Part shown: one piece after another, positions 1 through 8,295 of the stretch
Layout: the number at the start of each line of letters is the position of its first letter
Position numbering within the stretch: the first letter of the stretch is position 1
The notes under the pieces: model-generated
The model's input: the letters and a program-made list of their open reading frames with translations, nothing else
The model's database searches: none
Told to the model about the DNA's origin: nothing
Program-made: the position numbers and the translations under genes
Assembly: GCA_934229335.1 (NCBI GenBank)
Contig: CAKQDQ010000001.1
Span: 60,012 to 124,011, forward strand
Reading direction: 5' to 3'
DNA: 64,000 nucleotides
DNA from: an uncultured Prevotella sp.
Lineage (GTDB): Bacteria; Bacteroidota; Bacteroidia; Bacteroidales; Bacteroidaceae

Positions 1-825
1 TCATTCTTGAAAGGATATGAACAGACCCATAAAGAGCATTATCGCCAAAAGGCTCTTACTGCCGCGGCAAAGCTCTCCACCCTGTTTAACTCTAAAGTCG
101 GCACACTGCTCAGTTGGCCTCGCCACGTGAAGGACTTTGGAGGGCATAACACTATCATGGATAATATGATAAACTTAGAGCTGTTATTCTGGGCTGCGGC
201 TAATGGAGGCGACAGCCGTTACCGTGACATTGCGGTCAGTCACGCAGATACTACCATGCGTTATCATTTCCGTCCAGACGGCAGTTGCTATCATGTAGCG
301 GTGTATGACACCCTTACGGGAGCTTTCCTGCGTGGTGTAACGCACCAAGGGTATGCTGATGGCTCTATGTGGTCCCGCGGTCAGTCGTGGGCTATCTATG
401 GTTATACTATGGTGTATCGTTATACACATGAGGCTCGTTTTCTCGCTTTCGCACAAAAGGTAGCAGATGTCTACCTGCAACGTCTACGCTCTACCAGCAA
501 CGACTGGGTGCCTTTGTGGGACATGGACGACCCACGTGGTTTATCAGCACCTAAAGACGCCTCTGCCGCTTGCGTGGTATCGTCAGCGTTACTTGAGTTG
601 TCAGCGTATGTAGACGACGCAAAGGCACGCGAGTATAAGTCTGCCGCCATAGCTATGTTGACCGACCTCAGTAGCAAACGTTATCTTAGTGGAAAGCGCA
701 ACGTATCGTTTCTTCTACATTCTACAGGTCATCACCCAGCAGGAAGCGAGATAGACGCCAGCATAGTTTATGCAGATTATTATTACATTGAAGCCCTGTT
801 GCGTTTGAAAGAACAGGGCTTGTAG
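1..825 (+). CDS. GH88 unsaturated glucuronyl/galacturonyl hydrolase, 5'-truncated by window edge
   Basis: The reading frame is open from base 1, so the true start lies outside the window; about 275 C-terminal residues remain. The segment HQGYADGSMWSRGQSWAIYG and the upstream DNMINLELLFWAA are characteristic of the (alpha/alpha)6-barrel GH88 hydrolases. These use a vinyl-ether hydration mechanism to release 4,5-unsaturated uronic acid from oligosaccharides made by polysaccharide lyases. The Asp in DNMINLELL corresponds to one of the two catalytic aspartates; the other would be upstream of the window edge. The gene faces the regulator at 953-5062 tail to tail, so it probably ends a neighbouring locus (pectin, glycosaminoglycan or similar) and need not belong to the xylan system. 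Family is clear; the exact substrate (glucuronyl or galacturonyl) is not. Confidence 0.88.
   Translation, partial: SFLKGYEQTHKEHYRQKALTAAAKLSTLFNSKVGTLLSWPRHVKDFGGHNTIMDNMINLELLFWAAANGGDSRYRDIAVSHADTTMRYHFRPDGSCYHVAVYDTLTGAFLRGVTHQGYADGSMWSRGQSWAIYGYTMVYRYTHEARFLAFAQKVADVYLQRLRSTSNDWVPLWDMDDPRGLSAPKDASAACVVSSALLELSAYVDDAKAREYKSAAIAMLTDLSSKRYLSGKRNVSFLLHSTGHHPAGSEIDASIVYADYYYIEALLRLKEQGL
791..821 (+). terminator. Perfect 10-bp hairpin overlapping the GH88 stop region
   Basis: AAGCCCTGTT (791-800) pairs perfectly with AACAGGGCTT (812-821) around an 11-nt loop. The stem lies in the last codons of the GH88 gene and ends just before the stop codon. No T-run follows directly, so a role in termination or 3'-end protection is only a possibility. 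Confidence 0.35.
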
Positions 826-831
826 ATAAAA

Positions 832-938
832 AATGAAGAATGTAGAATGAAGAATATAGGTCAATGTGAGGTGGTATAACATGAAGTTACGTTTATTACC
901 CAACACGTACATATATTCTTCATTCTACATTCTTCATT
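832..938. repeat. 27-bp perfect inverted repeat between convergent genes
   Basis: Arms at 832-858 and 912-938 are exact reverse complements, separated by 53 bp. Each arm is built from short GAAGAATG/TAGAATGAAG-like units. It fills nearly all of the space between the convergent GH88 and regulator genes. It can act as a bidirectional terminator; the repetitive arm composition resembles other palindromic intergenic elements in this window. Confidence 0.8.
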
Positions 939-952
939 CTTCTTTTTAATAT

Positions 953-3900
953 TTAGTTCTCAAACTGCTTCTTGTAGTCGCGCGGACTTTGTCCATACAT
1001 CTTCTTAAACATGGTAGAGAAGGTCGTAGGACTGTTAAAACCGCACTTCCACATCACCTCACTGATAGGGATATCCTTCTGTTTCAGCATACGTGCCGCA
1101 GCCTTAATTCTCAGGTTCTTAATGAAAGCGTGAGGCGTTTGGTTCGTCATCTCCTTCATCTTGCGGTTAAGGTGCACGCGACTGATGCCCACTTTCTCGC
1201 AAATCATGTCGATATTGAGGTCAGAATCAAAGAGGTTGTCATTAATAACCTCAATGATACGGTTGATAAGCTCCTTGTCAGCGTTGTCTATTTCGTCCTC
1301 ATGGCTCTCTATGTTGAGGTCTTCCTTACCCGTAAACTTATTCTGCATCAGCTTGCGCGACGCTATAAGGTTGGCGATATTGCGCTTCAGTATGTCCAGA
1401 TTGAACGGCTTTGTTACATACAAGTCTGCTCCAGTCTCCAGTCCCTCCATCTTGTCCTCGTCGCGCGTTTTGGCAGTTGTGAGGATAATAGGGATGTGAT
1501 TAGTGTTCACATTAGCCCTAATCTTGGTGCAAAGCGTGTATCCGTCCATGTTAGGCATCATCACATCGCTGATGACAAGTTGTGGTATTTCCCTCAGAAT
1601 GGCCGGCAATGCCTCCGCGCCATTGTTGTAACACATCACGCGGTAGGTAGATGACAGCTCCGTCATGAGGTAGTTACGTATCTCGTCATCGTCCTCCACG
1701 ATGACGATTTTTGCCTTTTTCGAGTTGCTTGGGTATGTAGGTGTCTTTATCTCTTCCTCCTGTTTCTGTTGTTCGTTCAGTGATGTTATCTCCGAACGCA
1801 ACATCTCGGTGCTGTGTTCTTCCTCTTTCCATGGTGCAATCTCTTCTTCCTTGAGATGCTCTTTGCCCAAAGGCAGCGTTACGTAGAATGCCACTCCGTT
1901 CTCGCGATTGGCTGCGCTGATGGCACCATGATGCAGTGTCACGATGGAGCGTGCGAGGTCAAGGCCTACGCCAGTGCCCGTTTTGTACTGGAATGAGGCT
2001 GACGACACTTGGTAGAAGCGTTCAAAAATCTTAGTCAGACTGCTTTCTGGTATCTTCTCCCCAGTATTGAAAACGGTAAGAGTGACATATCCCTCCGTCT
2101 CGCCATTGCCTGATTGTAGTGGTATATTATTATTAATGTTGCCGTCTTGCGGTGTGTACGTCTTGCTGACAGATAGCGATACCTCTATCTCTCCGCCGGG
2201 AGCGGTGTATTTTACTGCGTTAGACATAAGGTTAATAAGCACCTTGTCGAACTGCATACGGTCTATCCACACCTTCTGTTCGTCAATGCCTTCGTGGTTA
2301 TAGGTGATGTCTATCTGTTTGTTAGTGGCTTGTATGTGGAACATATCCACCACGTCTCTGACAAAGTTCACGATGTTTGTCTCCGCCATCTTCATCGTCA
2401 TCTGTCCCTTGTCAATCTTCCTTATGTCCATAATCTGATTAACGAGGTGCAGTATTCGTTCCGCATTACGCCTTATGATGTCGTATGTCGCCTTGCGATG
2501 TGAGTCAGTATCCTCCTTCATCAGTTGCAACAGCGGTGTCAGTATCAGTGTCATTGGGGTACGTATCTCATGGCTTAGGTTGATGAACGAGCGCAGCTTC
2601 TGTTCGTTCAGCTCCTCTGCGTGGATGTGTTCCTGTAGTTTTAGCTTCTCCGTGTTCCTTATTTTTGTCAGGCGTATATAATAGTAGCCTATCGCTATCA
2701 CGATAAGCAGGTATATAAGCCTTGCGAACGGAGTGAAATACCATGGGTTGTGTATTACCACCTTTATCTCTTTTTTCGCTGCCACCACTCCGTTATTAAG
2801 TGCTTCTATGCGGAATGTATAGTCACCAGCTGGCATTCTGCTCATTGTCAGCTCGTTCTGCCCAGCAGGAAGCATAATCCATTTATCTCCGTTGATGCTG
2901 TATCTGTATCTGATATTTTTCAGTCCATAGTATGTCAGAGTAGAGAATCGGAGCGTGATGGTATTGTCTTGATGGCAGAAGTCAAAGCGTGAAGCCTCTG
3001 TAATGGTAGTGTCACAAACCTCAAACCAGCCAGACTTGTCGCCAGGTGTTATCACTTCGCCTCCTACCAGTATCTCTGTCAGCGTTAAATTAAGTTTTCT
3101 GTTCTCCTGTTTTATCTTTGATGGGTTGAAATATGATAATCCTTGTGTGCCACCAAAGTACATAGTGCCTGTCATATCCTTGTATGACACGCCCCATACA
3201 TATTCGTTAGGCACCATTCCGTCGCTGCCATAGTAGCTTCTTGCCTTTCCCGTCTGCGGATTAAGGCAGCACAATCCTTTAGTTGTACTTACCCATACCA
3301 TTTTGTTTTGGTCAATCTCTATAGCCTGAATGTGGTTATCGTTCAGTCCGTTTGCTATGGTGTAGTGCTTTATAGTAAACTCTTTCGGTTTTCCAGGCTT
3401 AAACTTTATGTTATACAGTCCGTTGGCATTTCCCGCCCATAGCCCTGTGCTCTTGTCGTATCTCAGTGCCCCCAGTGCAGAGCCACTAAGCAAATTGTTT
3501 TTGTTAACTATTCTGTCCCATCTCCCTGATTTGATGTCAAAGCACGACAGACCAGTAGTAGTGCCCACGAAGAGGTATTTTCCCTCACCGTCAATTTCCA
3601 TTTGCTGTATGAAGTTGTTGGCAAGACAGTTAGAGTAGTCAGGCTGGCCGTTGTGCCATTCTTTTATTTCGCCAGTAATAAGGTCCAATCGTTTCAGTCC
3701 GTCGCCTAAAGTACCTATCCACAGGTCGTTGTGCCGTCCCATTCTTAGGTCCAGCACACTCATGCTTTGTCCGTAACTGAAAGCTGTGCGGTGGTATTCG
3801 CCCGTAGCGGTGTTTAACCACCCGCATCCGTTGAGGAACGATCCTATCCACAGTCTGCCGAAGTCATCCTCCGTCATGGTCATTATTGTGCCAGGCACAC

Positions 3901-5062
3901 TTGTAGGTACTGCGGCATCGTGAATGTAATGCTTCAAGAGTTTGCCGTTATCGTCCAGTGCATACAGGCCGTCTTGGTCTGTAGCGACCCACAGAGTGCC
4001 GTTACGTTGCTTGAATACAGCCATTACGCACTGTTCCCCTATTGGGTTTGTTGGTCCTTGGCTTCGTCCAATGTAGTGCATGTACGAGCTGTGGGGTGGT
4101 TGCACGAACACACCCTTTTGTAGCAGTCCGAGCCATAAGTTGCCAGTATGGTCTTCCAGTATAGAGTATACCTTTACGTTGTTCATGTTCACGTCGTTGC
4201 TAAACAGCTGGTTGGCGTAGAGGTATCCCGTTTTACCGTCGAGCACTTGCAGTCCCGATCCGTTAGTTCCCACAAAGATATTGCCATCCTTTCTTGCCTT
4301 AAGTGAGGTGACAGAAGCATTAGCCGTAGATGGAATCAGGTGAAACGCTCGTTTCGTGGCGTCAGTCTTGTATACACCACCGTTGACGAATCCGACGTAG
4401 ACGTTATCGTGTATGTCTGTGATAATGATAGAGTAGTTAGTCGTCTCCTTCAGACGAAACCTTCTTATTTTATTTCCTTTGACGGCAAATACGCCATTGG
4501 TATTAGTTGTTATCCACAGTGTTCCGCTCTTGTCAAACGTAAAGTTCTGCGCAAAAGCGATGTTCTGCACATTAGGAAAAGCCTTTTCCACAGTTCTGTC
4601 GGGGTTTATGCGCCATAATCCTCTACCAGAAGTGCCGACATATAGTAGTTTGTCAGGTCCCTCACAGAATGACGTTACGTAAGCCTCAAAAGGTCTGATA
4701 CCGTTATCTTCCTTAATACCAACGGGCAGAATACGGTTGTTATGCATTACGCTTAGTCCGTTTGTGGTACCTATGTATATGTCGTTATATTTATCTTGGC
4801 ATACAGCGTTCACGTTGTCAGAGCAGAGACCGTTGTTCACGTTATAGTTTATGAACCTGTAACCGTCGTATCTGTCCAGTCCGTTCTCACTGCAAATCCA
4901 TATAAAACCCTGTTTATCTTGGTATACACTGTGTACCATGCTGCTGCTCAACTGGTCATTGCCAGAGTATAATCTGCCCCGCAATGCGAAAGAGTTGATG
5001 GTGAATAGTAGCGTGATAAAGGTTAGAAATATTCTTATGCGTTTGATGTAAGATGTAGTCAT
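953..5062 (-). CDS. Hybrid two-component system (HTCS) sensor/regulator, xylan type
   Basis: This 1369-residue protein is a one-polypeptide sensor kinase plus transcription factor. After an N-terminal signal/anchor come about 14 propeller-type repeats (roughly residues 30-680) and a Y_Y_Y domain (about 690-765) in the periplasm. A membrane helix lies near 776-798, followed by a HisKA domain with the phospho-acceptor His at 831 (SHEIRTP). An ATPase domain, a receiver with Asp1166 (VISDVMMPNMDG) and a C-terminal AraC-type DNA-binding domain (about 1265-1369) complete it. HTCS proteins bind an oligosaccharide in the periplasm and activate the adjacent polysaccharide utilization locus. Length and order are normal for the family. 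It is divergent from the SusCD operon at 5630 and is the only regulator in the window, so it is the likely activator of the whole xylan regulon, comparable to XynR of Prevotella bryantii. Ligand identity is inferred from its neighbours. Confidence 0.95.
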   Translation of the reverse strand: MTTSYIKRIRIFLTFITLLFTINSFALRGRLYSGNDQLSSSMVHSVYQDKQGFIWICSENGLDRYDGYRFINYNVNNGLCSDNVNAVCQDKYNDIYIGTTNGLSVMHNNRILPVGIKEDNGIRPFEAYVTSFCEGPDKLLYVGTSGRGLWRINPDRTVEKAFPNVQNIAFAQNFTFDKSGTLWITTNTNGVFAVKGNKIRRFRLKETTNYSIIITDIHDNVYVGFVNGGVYKTDATKRAFHLIPSTANASVTSLKARKDGNIFVGTNGSGLQVLDGKTGYLYANQLFSNDVNMNNVKVYSILEDHTGNLWLGLLQKGVFVQPPHSSYMHYIGRSQGPTNPIGEQCVMAVFKQRNGTLWVATDQDGLYALDDNGKLLKHYIHDAAVPTSVPGTIMTMTEDDFGRLWIGSFLNGCGWLNTATGEYHRTAFSYGQSMSVLDLRMGRHNDLWIGTLGDGLKRLDLITGEIKEWHNGQPDYSNCLANNFIQQMEIDGEGKYLFVGTTTGLSCFDIKSGRWDRIVNKNNLLSGSALGALRYDKSTGLWAGNANGLYNIKFKPGKPKEFTIKHYTIANGLNDNHIQAIEIDQNKMVWVSTTKGLCCLNPQTGKARSYYGSDGMVPNEYVWGVSYKDMTGTMYFGGTQGLSYFNPSKIKQENRKLNLTLTEILVGGEVITPGDKSGWFEVCDTTITEASRFDFCHQDNTITLRFSTLTYYGLKNIRYRYSINGDKWIMLPAGQNELTMSRMPAGDYTFRIEALNNGVVAAKKEIKVVIHNPWYFTPFARLIYLLIVIAIGYYYIRLTKIRNTEKLKLQEHIHAEELNEQKLRSFINLSHEIRTPMTLILTPLLQLMKEDTDSHRKATYDIIRRNAERILHLVNQIMDIRKIDKGQMTMKMAETNIVNFVRDVVDMFHIQATNKQIDITYNHEGIDEQKVWIDRMQFDKVLINLMSNAVKYTAPGGEIEVSLSVSKTYTPQDGNINNNIPLQSGNGETEGYVTLTVFNTGEKIPESSLTKIFERFYQVSSASFQYKTGTGVGLDLARSIVTLHHGAISAANRENGVAFYVTLPLGKEHLKEEEIAPWKEEEHSTEMLRSEITSLNEQQKQEEEIKTPTYPSNSKKAKIVIVEDDDEIRNYLMTELSSTYRVMCYNNGAEALPAILREIPQLVISDVMMPNMDGYTLCTKIRANVNTNHIPIILTTAKTRDEDKMEGLETGADLYVTKPFNLDILKRNIANLIASRKLMQNKFTGKEDLNIESHEDEIDNADKELINRIIEVINDNLFDSDLNIDMICEKVGISRVHLNRKMKEMTNQTPHAFIKNLRIKAAARMLKQKDIPISEVMWKCGFNSPTTFSTMFKKMYGQSPRDYKKQFEN

Positions 5063-5090
5063 TGTGGTTAGTTATTTGTAAAAAACATTG

Positions 5091-5098
5091 CAAAAGTA
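5091..5098 (-). promoter_or_regulatory. -7 box (TACTTTTG) for the HTCS gene
   Basis: On the minus strand TACTTTTG fits the Bacteroidetes sigma-ABfr -7 consensus TAnnTTTG and lies about 29 bp before the HTCS start codon. A TTTTTG run at 5121-5126 (minus strand) is a possible -33 element. No copy of the TGAAAC/GAAAGT operator seen at other promoters is visible here, which would fit constitutive sensor expression. Confidence 0.6.
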
Positions 5099-5148
5099 GT
5101 AAAAAAAAACAAAATATCGGCAAAAATACAGTCATTTTCTTAAATAAA

Positions 5149-5242
5149 TAATGTTGAAAAAATAACTTACGCTTTTTTTCAACATTACTAAAGCAAAATA
5201 CTCAATGCATTAAGTTATTTAACTTAGCGCGTTGAGTATTTT
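5149..5242. repeat. Two adjacent long hairpins in the HTCS/susCD divergent region
   Basis: Hairpin 1: 5149-5162 (TAATGTTGAAAAAA) is an exact reverse complement of 5174-5187 with an 11-nt loop. Hairpin 2: 5195-5218 against 5219-5242, with outer arms AAAATACTCAATGC and GCGTTGAGTATTTT, inner arms TAAGTT and AACTTA, loop ATTT; nearly continuous with one clear mismatch and wobbles. This 567-bp intergenic region (5063-5629) holds no gene that I can support; these hairpins lie between the two divergent promoters. Confidence 0.7.
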
Positions 5243-5365
5243 CTCTTGTGTGTTCACAGTTATGGAAACGTGATTTCTGTTTCACCCCCACAAATTCAAC
5301 ATTATAAGCGTGGTACTACGATGTACCCTCATTATGTCGCAGCGATAAGTAAGTGTTCGCCATTA

Positions 5366-5460
5366 CTTATGTATCAAATCGCATTGCGAAAGGGGCGTTA
5401 TTGTATCGTGATATGGGTGTAATCGTATCATGATTAGATAGTGATAGTATTGCGATGTTA
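5366..5460. repeat. Intergenic repeat patch, AATCGCATTGCGAAAG family (copy 1)
   Basis: The 19-mer AAATCGCATTGCGAAAGGG at 5376-5394 recurs exactly at 25063-25081. It is surrounded by related GTAATCG and TATCGTGAT words. Related patches occur at 15607-15701 and 50759-50854. No coding potential is visible. Confidence 0.6.
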
Positions 5461-5496
5461 TTTTTTCAAAAGTTTATGTTACTTTTTCAAAAGTTT
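5456..5496 (+). promoter_or_regulatory. Tandem 20-bp direct repeat with 21-bp period, candidate activator site
   Basis: TGTTATTTTTTCAAAAGTTT (5456-5475) and TGTTACTTTTTCAAAAGTTT (5477-5496) differ at one base and are exactly 21 bp apart, i.e. two helical turns on the same face. A weaker third copy (CGTTACTTTTCGAAAT) begins at 5539 next to the -7 box. AraC-type activators such as the HTCS output domain usually bind tandem sites of this geometry; the binding role is inferred. Confidence 0.5.
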
Positions 5497-5516
5497 CAGA
5501 GGAGTGAAGCCTTATT

Positions 5517-5583
5517 ATGAAACGAAATAAAAAGTATGCGTTACTTTTCGAAATATAAAGAATATTAAAAAGTACTACCTTTG
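5517..5583 (+). promoter_or_regulatory. Promoter of the FAS1/SusCD operon with upstream operator-like site
   Basis: TACCTTTG at 5576-5583, followed by C, is an exact match to the TAnnTTTG -7 consensus and would start transcription about 40 nt before the ATG at 5630. ATGAAAC-n6-AAAAGT at 5517-5535 matches the element at the GH115 and GH43 promoters, but is placed 40 bp rather than 19 bp before the -7 box, exactly 21 bp further upstream. Confidence 0.65.
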
Positions 5584-5629
5584 CAACAGTTATTATTTCG
5601 AAAAAACCTAAAAAATATAACTGACCAAA

Positions 5630-8200
5630 ATGAAAACAAAAAAAGAAATGCTAAAGTCGGGATGGCGCAGTGTTGCTGCCGCCGTAGCACTGTCAGCGTG
5701 CCTTGTCAACTTCACGGCATGCGACAAGTATGACTTGGATCAGAACGACCCTGCAGGTTGGGGCGCGAGTATCTACAGCTATCTGGCAGAAGATGGTCAC
5801 TACACAAACACGGTGCGTCTCATCGATGACCTCGGACTGAAGGAGACACTTGCCAAGACTGGCTCGAAAACTATGTTCGTGGCTGACGATGATGCCTATG
5901 CAAGATTCTACGAAAACAACAAGTGGGGCGTGCGAAGCTACGACCAACTGTCGCTGAGTCAGAAGAAACTGTTACTCATGGGCTCCATGGTGAACAGTAG
6001 CTATCAGGTAGACGACCTCTCAAGCCTTGAAGGACCAATAGAGGGTAAGTGCATGAGACGACTCAGCTCGTTGACCACCTTCGACACCGTAGCGGTAGTA
6101 AAGACGCAGGACCTACCTAACATGACACCAGAGGCACAGGTGTGGAACAAGACATGGAAGAAGTTTGAGAACAGAAACAGCGTGATGCTCATGAACGACA
6201 TGACCGTTACGCCAATGCTGCATTTCATCGAGAGAATGATGACTAACAACAAAATCACCAACGATGACTACAACTTCCTCTACAACTACACCACAGACAG
6301 ACAGCCAGGCGATGCCAGCGTGAACGGAGTGAAAATGGTACAGCAGAACATCAAGTGCTCTAATGGCTTCATACACAAAATGGCTGACGTAGTGTTGCCA
6401 CTCGACAACATGGCACAGATAGTGAACACGAAGCCTCAGTGCTCTATCTACTGCAAGCTGCTCGAAAGATTCTCTGCACCTTATTATATAGGTAAAGCAA
6501 ACGTTGACTTTTATAACGATATGTATAAGACCAACGTTGACTCTATCTTCCAGAAGAGATACTTCTCTACATGGAGCCAGGGAGGAAAGGCACTCATTTC
6601 CGACGATGACAACGGACTGCACGGTTCAGAGCAGTTAACGTTCGACCCAGGCTGGAATACCTACTGCACGTCATCAGAGGTAACCACAGCTTCACCATTA
6701 GAGGTGGCACTTCAGCGCAACATGGGCGTCATGATGGTACCTTCTGACGCTGCCATGAACGAGTACTGGAATAACGGTCCTGGCATAGTATTGAAGAACC
6801 AGTATGGCACATGGGACAACGTTCCGACAAAGGTCGTTAAGGAACTTATCAACAATAATATGCAGACGGACTTCATCAACACCTGCGTGCCAAGCAAGTT
6901 TAGCAGCATACTTAACGACGCCAACGACCCTATGGGAGTGACCAAGGCCGACATCGACAGCGTCTGGCTCGCCAACAACGGAGCAGTGTTCCTTACTAAC
7001 ACCGTATTCTCGCCAACAAGCTTCGTCAGTGTGCTCTATCCAGCAGTGGTTAATGAGACTATGCGTATCATAGATTGGGCGGTAACACAATGTCAGTATA
7101 ATGTGTACCTTAACTCACTCAACTCATATTACAGCTTCTTTATACCTACCAACAACGCCCTGTTGAGCTATATTGACCCTACATCCTTCGGTAAGAGCGA
7201 GACAGAGATGTGGAGATTCCATTACGATGATAAGGCAGATCAAAACAGTGCGGTATGGGCTGGCATATATACCTATAACTTAGATACAGGCGAAGTAGGC
7301 GACAGCATTGGTGAGGTGCGTGACTATAACCGAATAAAAGACCGCCTAAAGGATGTACTTGACAACCATATCGTCATCGGTAACGTTGAAGACGGACACA
7401 AATACTATAAAACTAAAGGTGGGCAGGAAATTAAAGTCAACAACGTTAGCGCAGGAACAAACGGCATGACAGTAGAAGGCAGCTACCAGATCAATGACTC
7501 TCACGACAAGGCTCGTGTGACATACATCTACGACCAAACAGAGAAAGGTAACGGTAAGTGTTACGTGCTCGATAGAGAACCTATCATGACAACACGCAAG
7601 AGCACCATTGATATGCTGCGTGAACACGAAGAGATGAGTGCCTTCACAGAGCTTCTTGAAGGCTCTTCACTACTTGAGGTCATGCACGACAAGAAGTACG
7701 GCTGCGTGAGCGACAATATCTCAACCTTCAATACCTATAACTACACGGTATATGTTCCAACCAACGAGTCTATACGTGCACTGCAACAGGCAGGTAAGTT
7801 ACCTACATGGGAGAAGGTAGCAGAAGAAGCTGAGGCAGGACAGCTACAGGCTAAGACTGCCGACTCGCTCGCTATCGAGAACTTCTTGCAGTATCATATA
7901 CAAGACGGAGCACTCTTTATCGGTGCTACACCACAAGCTCAGGACGGCTATGAGACAGCACTCATAGGCAAAAACAATAAGTTTGCCAAGGTATACCCAA
8001 CGCTGACAGCCGACCAGATATATATCAAGACAACAGAAAGCGACAACAATCCCGCCAAGGTAGTGAAGGGCGACGGCACTTACAACATCATGGCTCGTGA
8101 GTACATCGTGAACGCTGAGGACAAGCTTAATGCCTCAAGCCTCTACACTTCTTCAACAGCGGTGATACACTTGATAGACAAACCTCTTATATATAAATAA
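5630..8200 (+). CDS. Large multi-FAS1 (fasciclin) surface lipoprotein, probable glycan-binding protein
   Basis: The 856-residue product starts with a lipoprotein signal peptide (lipobox ending at Cys31, FTAC followed by DKYD; Cys24 is an alternative). Segments such as TMFVADDDAYARF, SFFIPTNNALLSYID and TVYVPTNESIRAL are the TxFxPTNxA hallmark of FAS1 domains, giving three or four modules across about residues 42-840. FAS1 modules mediate adhesion or binding. As the first gene of the uptake operon, 96 bp before susC, it most likely sits on the outer membrane as a surface glycan-binding protein. It is not homologous in appearance to the usual SGBPs of xylan loci. No catalytic motif is seen. The start is chosen because the charged N-region and hydrophobic core follow directly. 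Function beyond surface binding is inferred. Confidence 0.8.
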   Translation: MKTKKEMLKSGWRSVAAAVALSACLVNFTACDKYDLDQNDPAGWGASIYSYLAEDGHYTNTVRLIDDLGLKETLAKTGSKTMFVADDDAYARFYENNKWGVRSYDQLSLSQKKLLLMGSMVNSSYQVDDLSSLEGPIEGKCMRRLSSLTTFDTVAVVKTQDLPNMTPEAQVWNKTWKKFENRNSVMLMNDMTVTPMLHFIERMMTNNKITNDDYNFLYNYTTDRQPGDASVNGVKMVQQNIKCSNGFIHKMADVVLPLDNMAQIVNTKPQCSIYCKLLERFSAPYYIGKANVDFYNDMYKTNVDSIFQKRYFSTWSQGGKALISDDDNGLHGSEQLTFDPGWNTYCTSSEVTTASPLEVALQRNMGVMMVPSDAAMNEYWNNGPGIVLKNQYGTWDNVPTKVVKELINNNMQTDFINTCVPSKFSSILNDANDPMGVTKADIDSVWLANNGAVFLTNTVFSPTSFVSVLYPAVVNETMRIIDWAVTQCQYNVYLNSLNSYYSFFIPTNNALLSYIDPTSFGKSETEMWRFHYDDKADQNSAVWAGIYTYNLDTGEVGDSIGEVRDYNRIKDRLKDVLDNHIVIGNVEDGHKYYKTKGGQEIKVNNVSAGTNGMTVEGSYQINDSHDKARVTYIYDQTEKGNGKCYVLDREPIMTTRKSTIDMLREHEEMSAFTELLEGSSLLEVMHDKKYGCVSDNISTFNTYNYTVYVPTNESIRALQQAGKLPTWEKVAEEAEAGQLQAKTADSLAIENFLQYHIQDGALFIGATPQAQDGYETALIGKNNKFAKVYPTLTADQIYIKTTESDNNPAKVVKGDGTYNIMAREYIVNAEDKLNASSLYTSSTAVIHLIDKPLIYK

Positions 8201-8208
8201 TGGTAGTA

Positions 8209-8268
8209 GGTTCAAGGCTTGGTGTAATAGGTAATACATCATCAACAATATACAACAAACCTTGAACC
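8209..8268. repeat. Imperfect inverted repeat between FAS1 and susC
   Basis: GGTTCAAGGCTTG (8209-8221) pairs with CAAACCTTGAACC (8256-8268), 12 of 13 positions. It lies in the 95-bp spacer before susC and could protect or attenuate the transcript. No T-run follows. Confidence 0.55.
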
Positions 8269-8295
8269 ATCAACCTCCTAAACAATAAAACAAGC

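Noticed and set aside
989-1654. 221-codon ORF antisense to the HTCS gene
   Set aside because: Shadow of the receiver and HTH coding region on the opposite strand; no start context and no recognisable protein.
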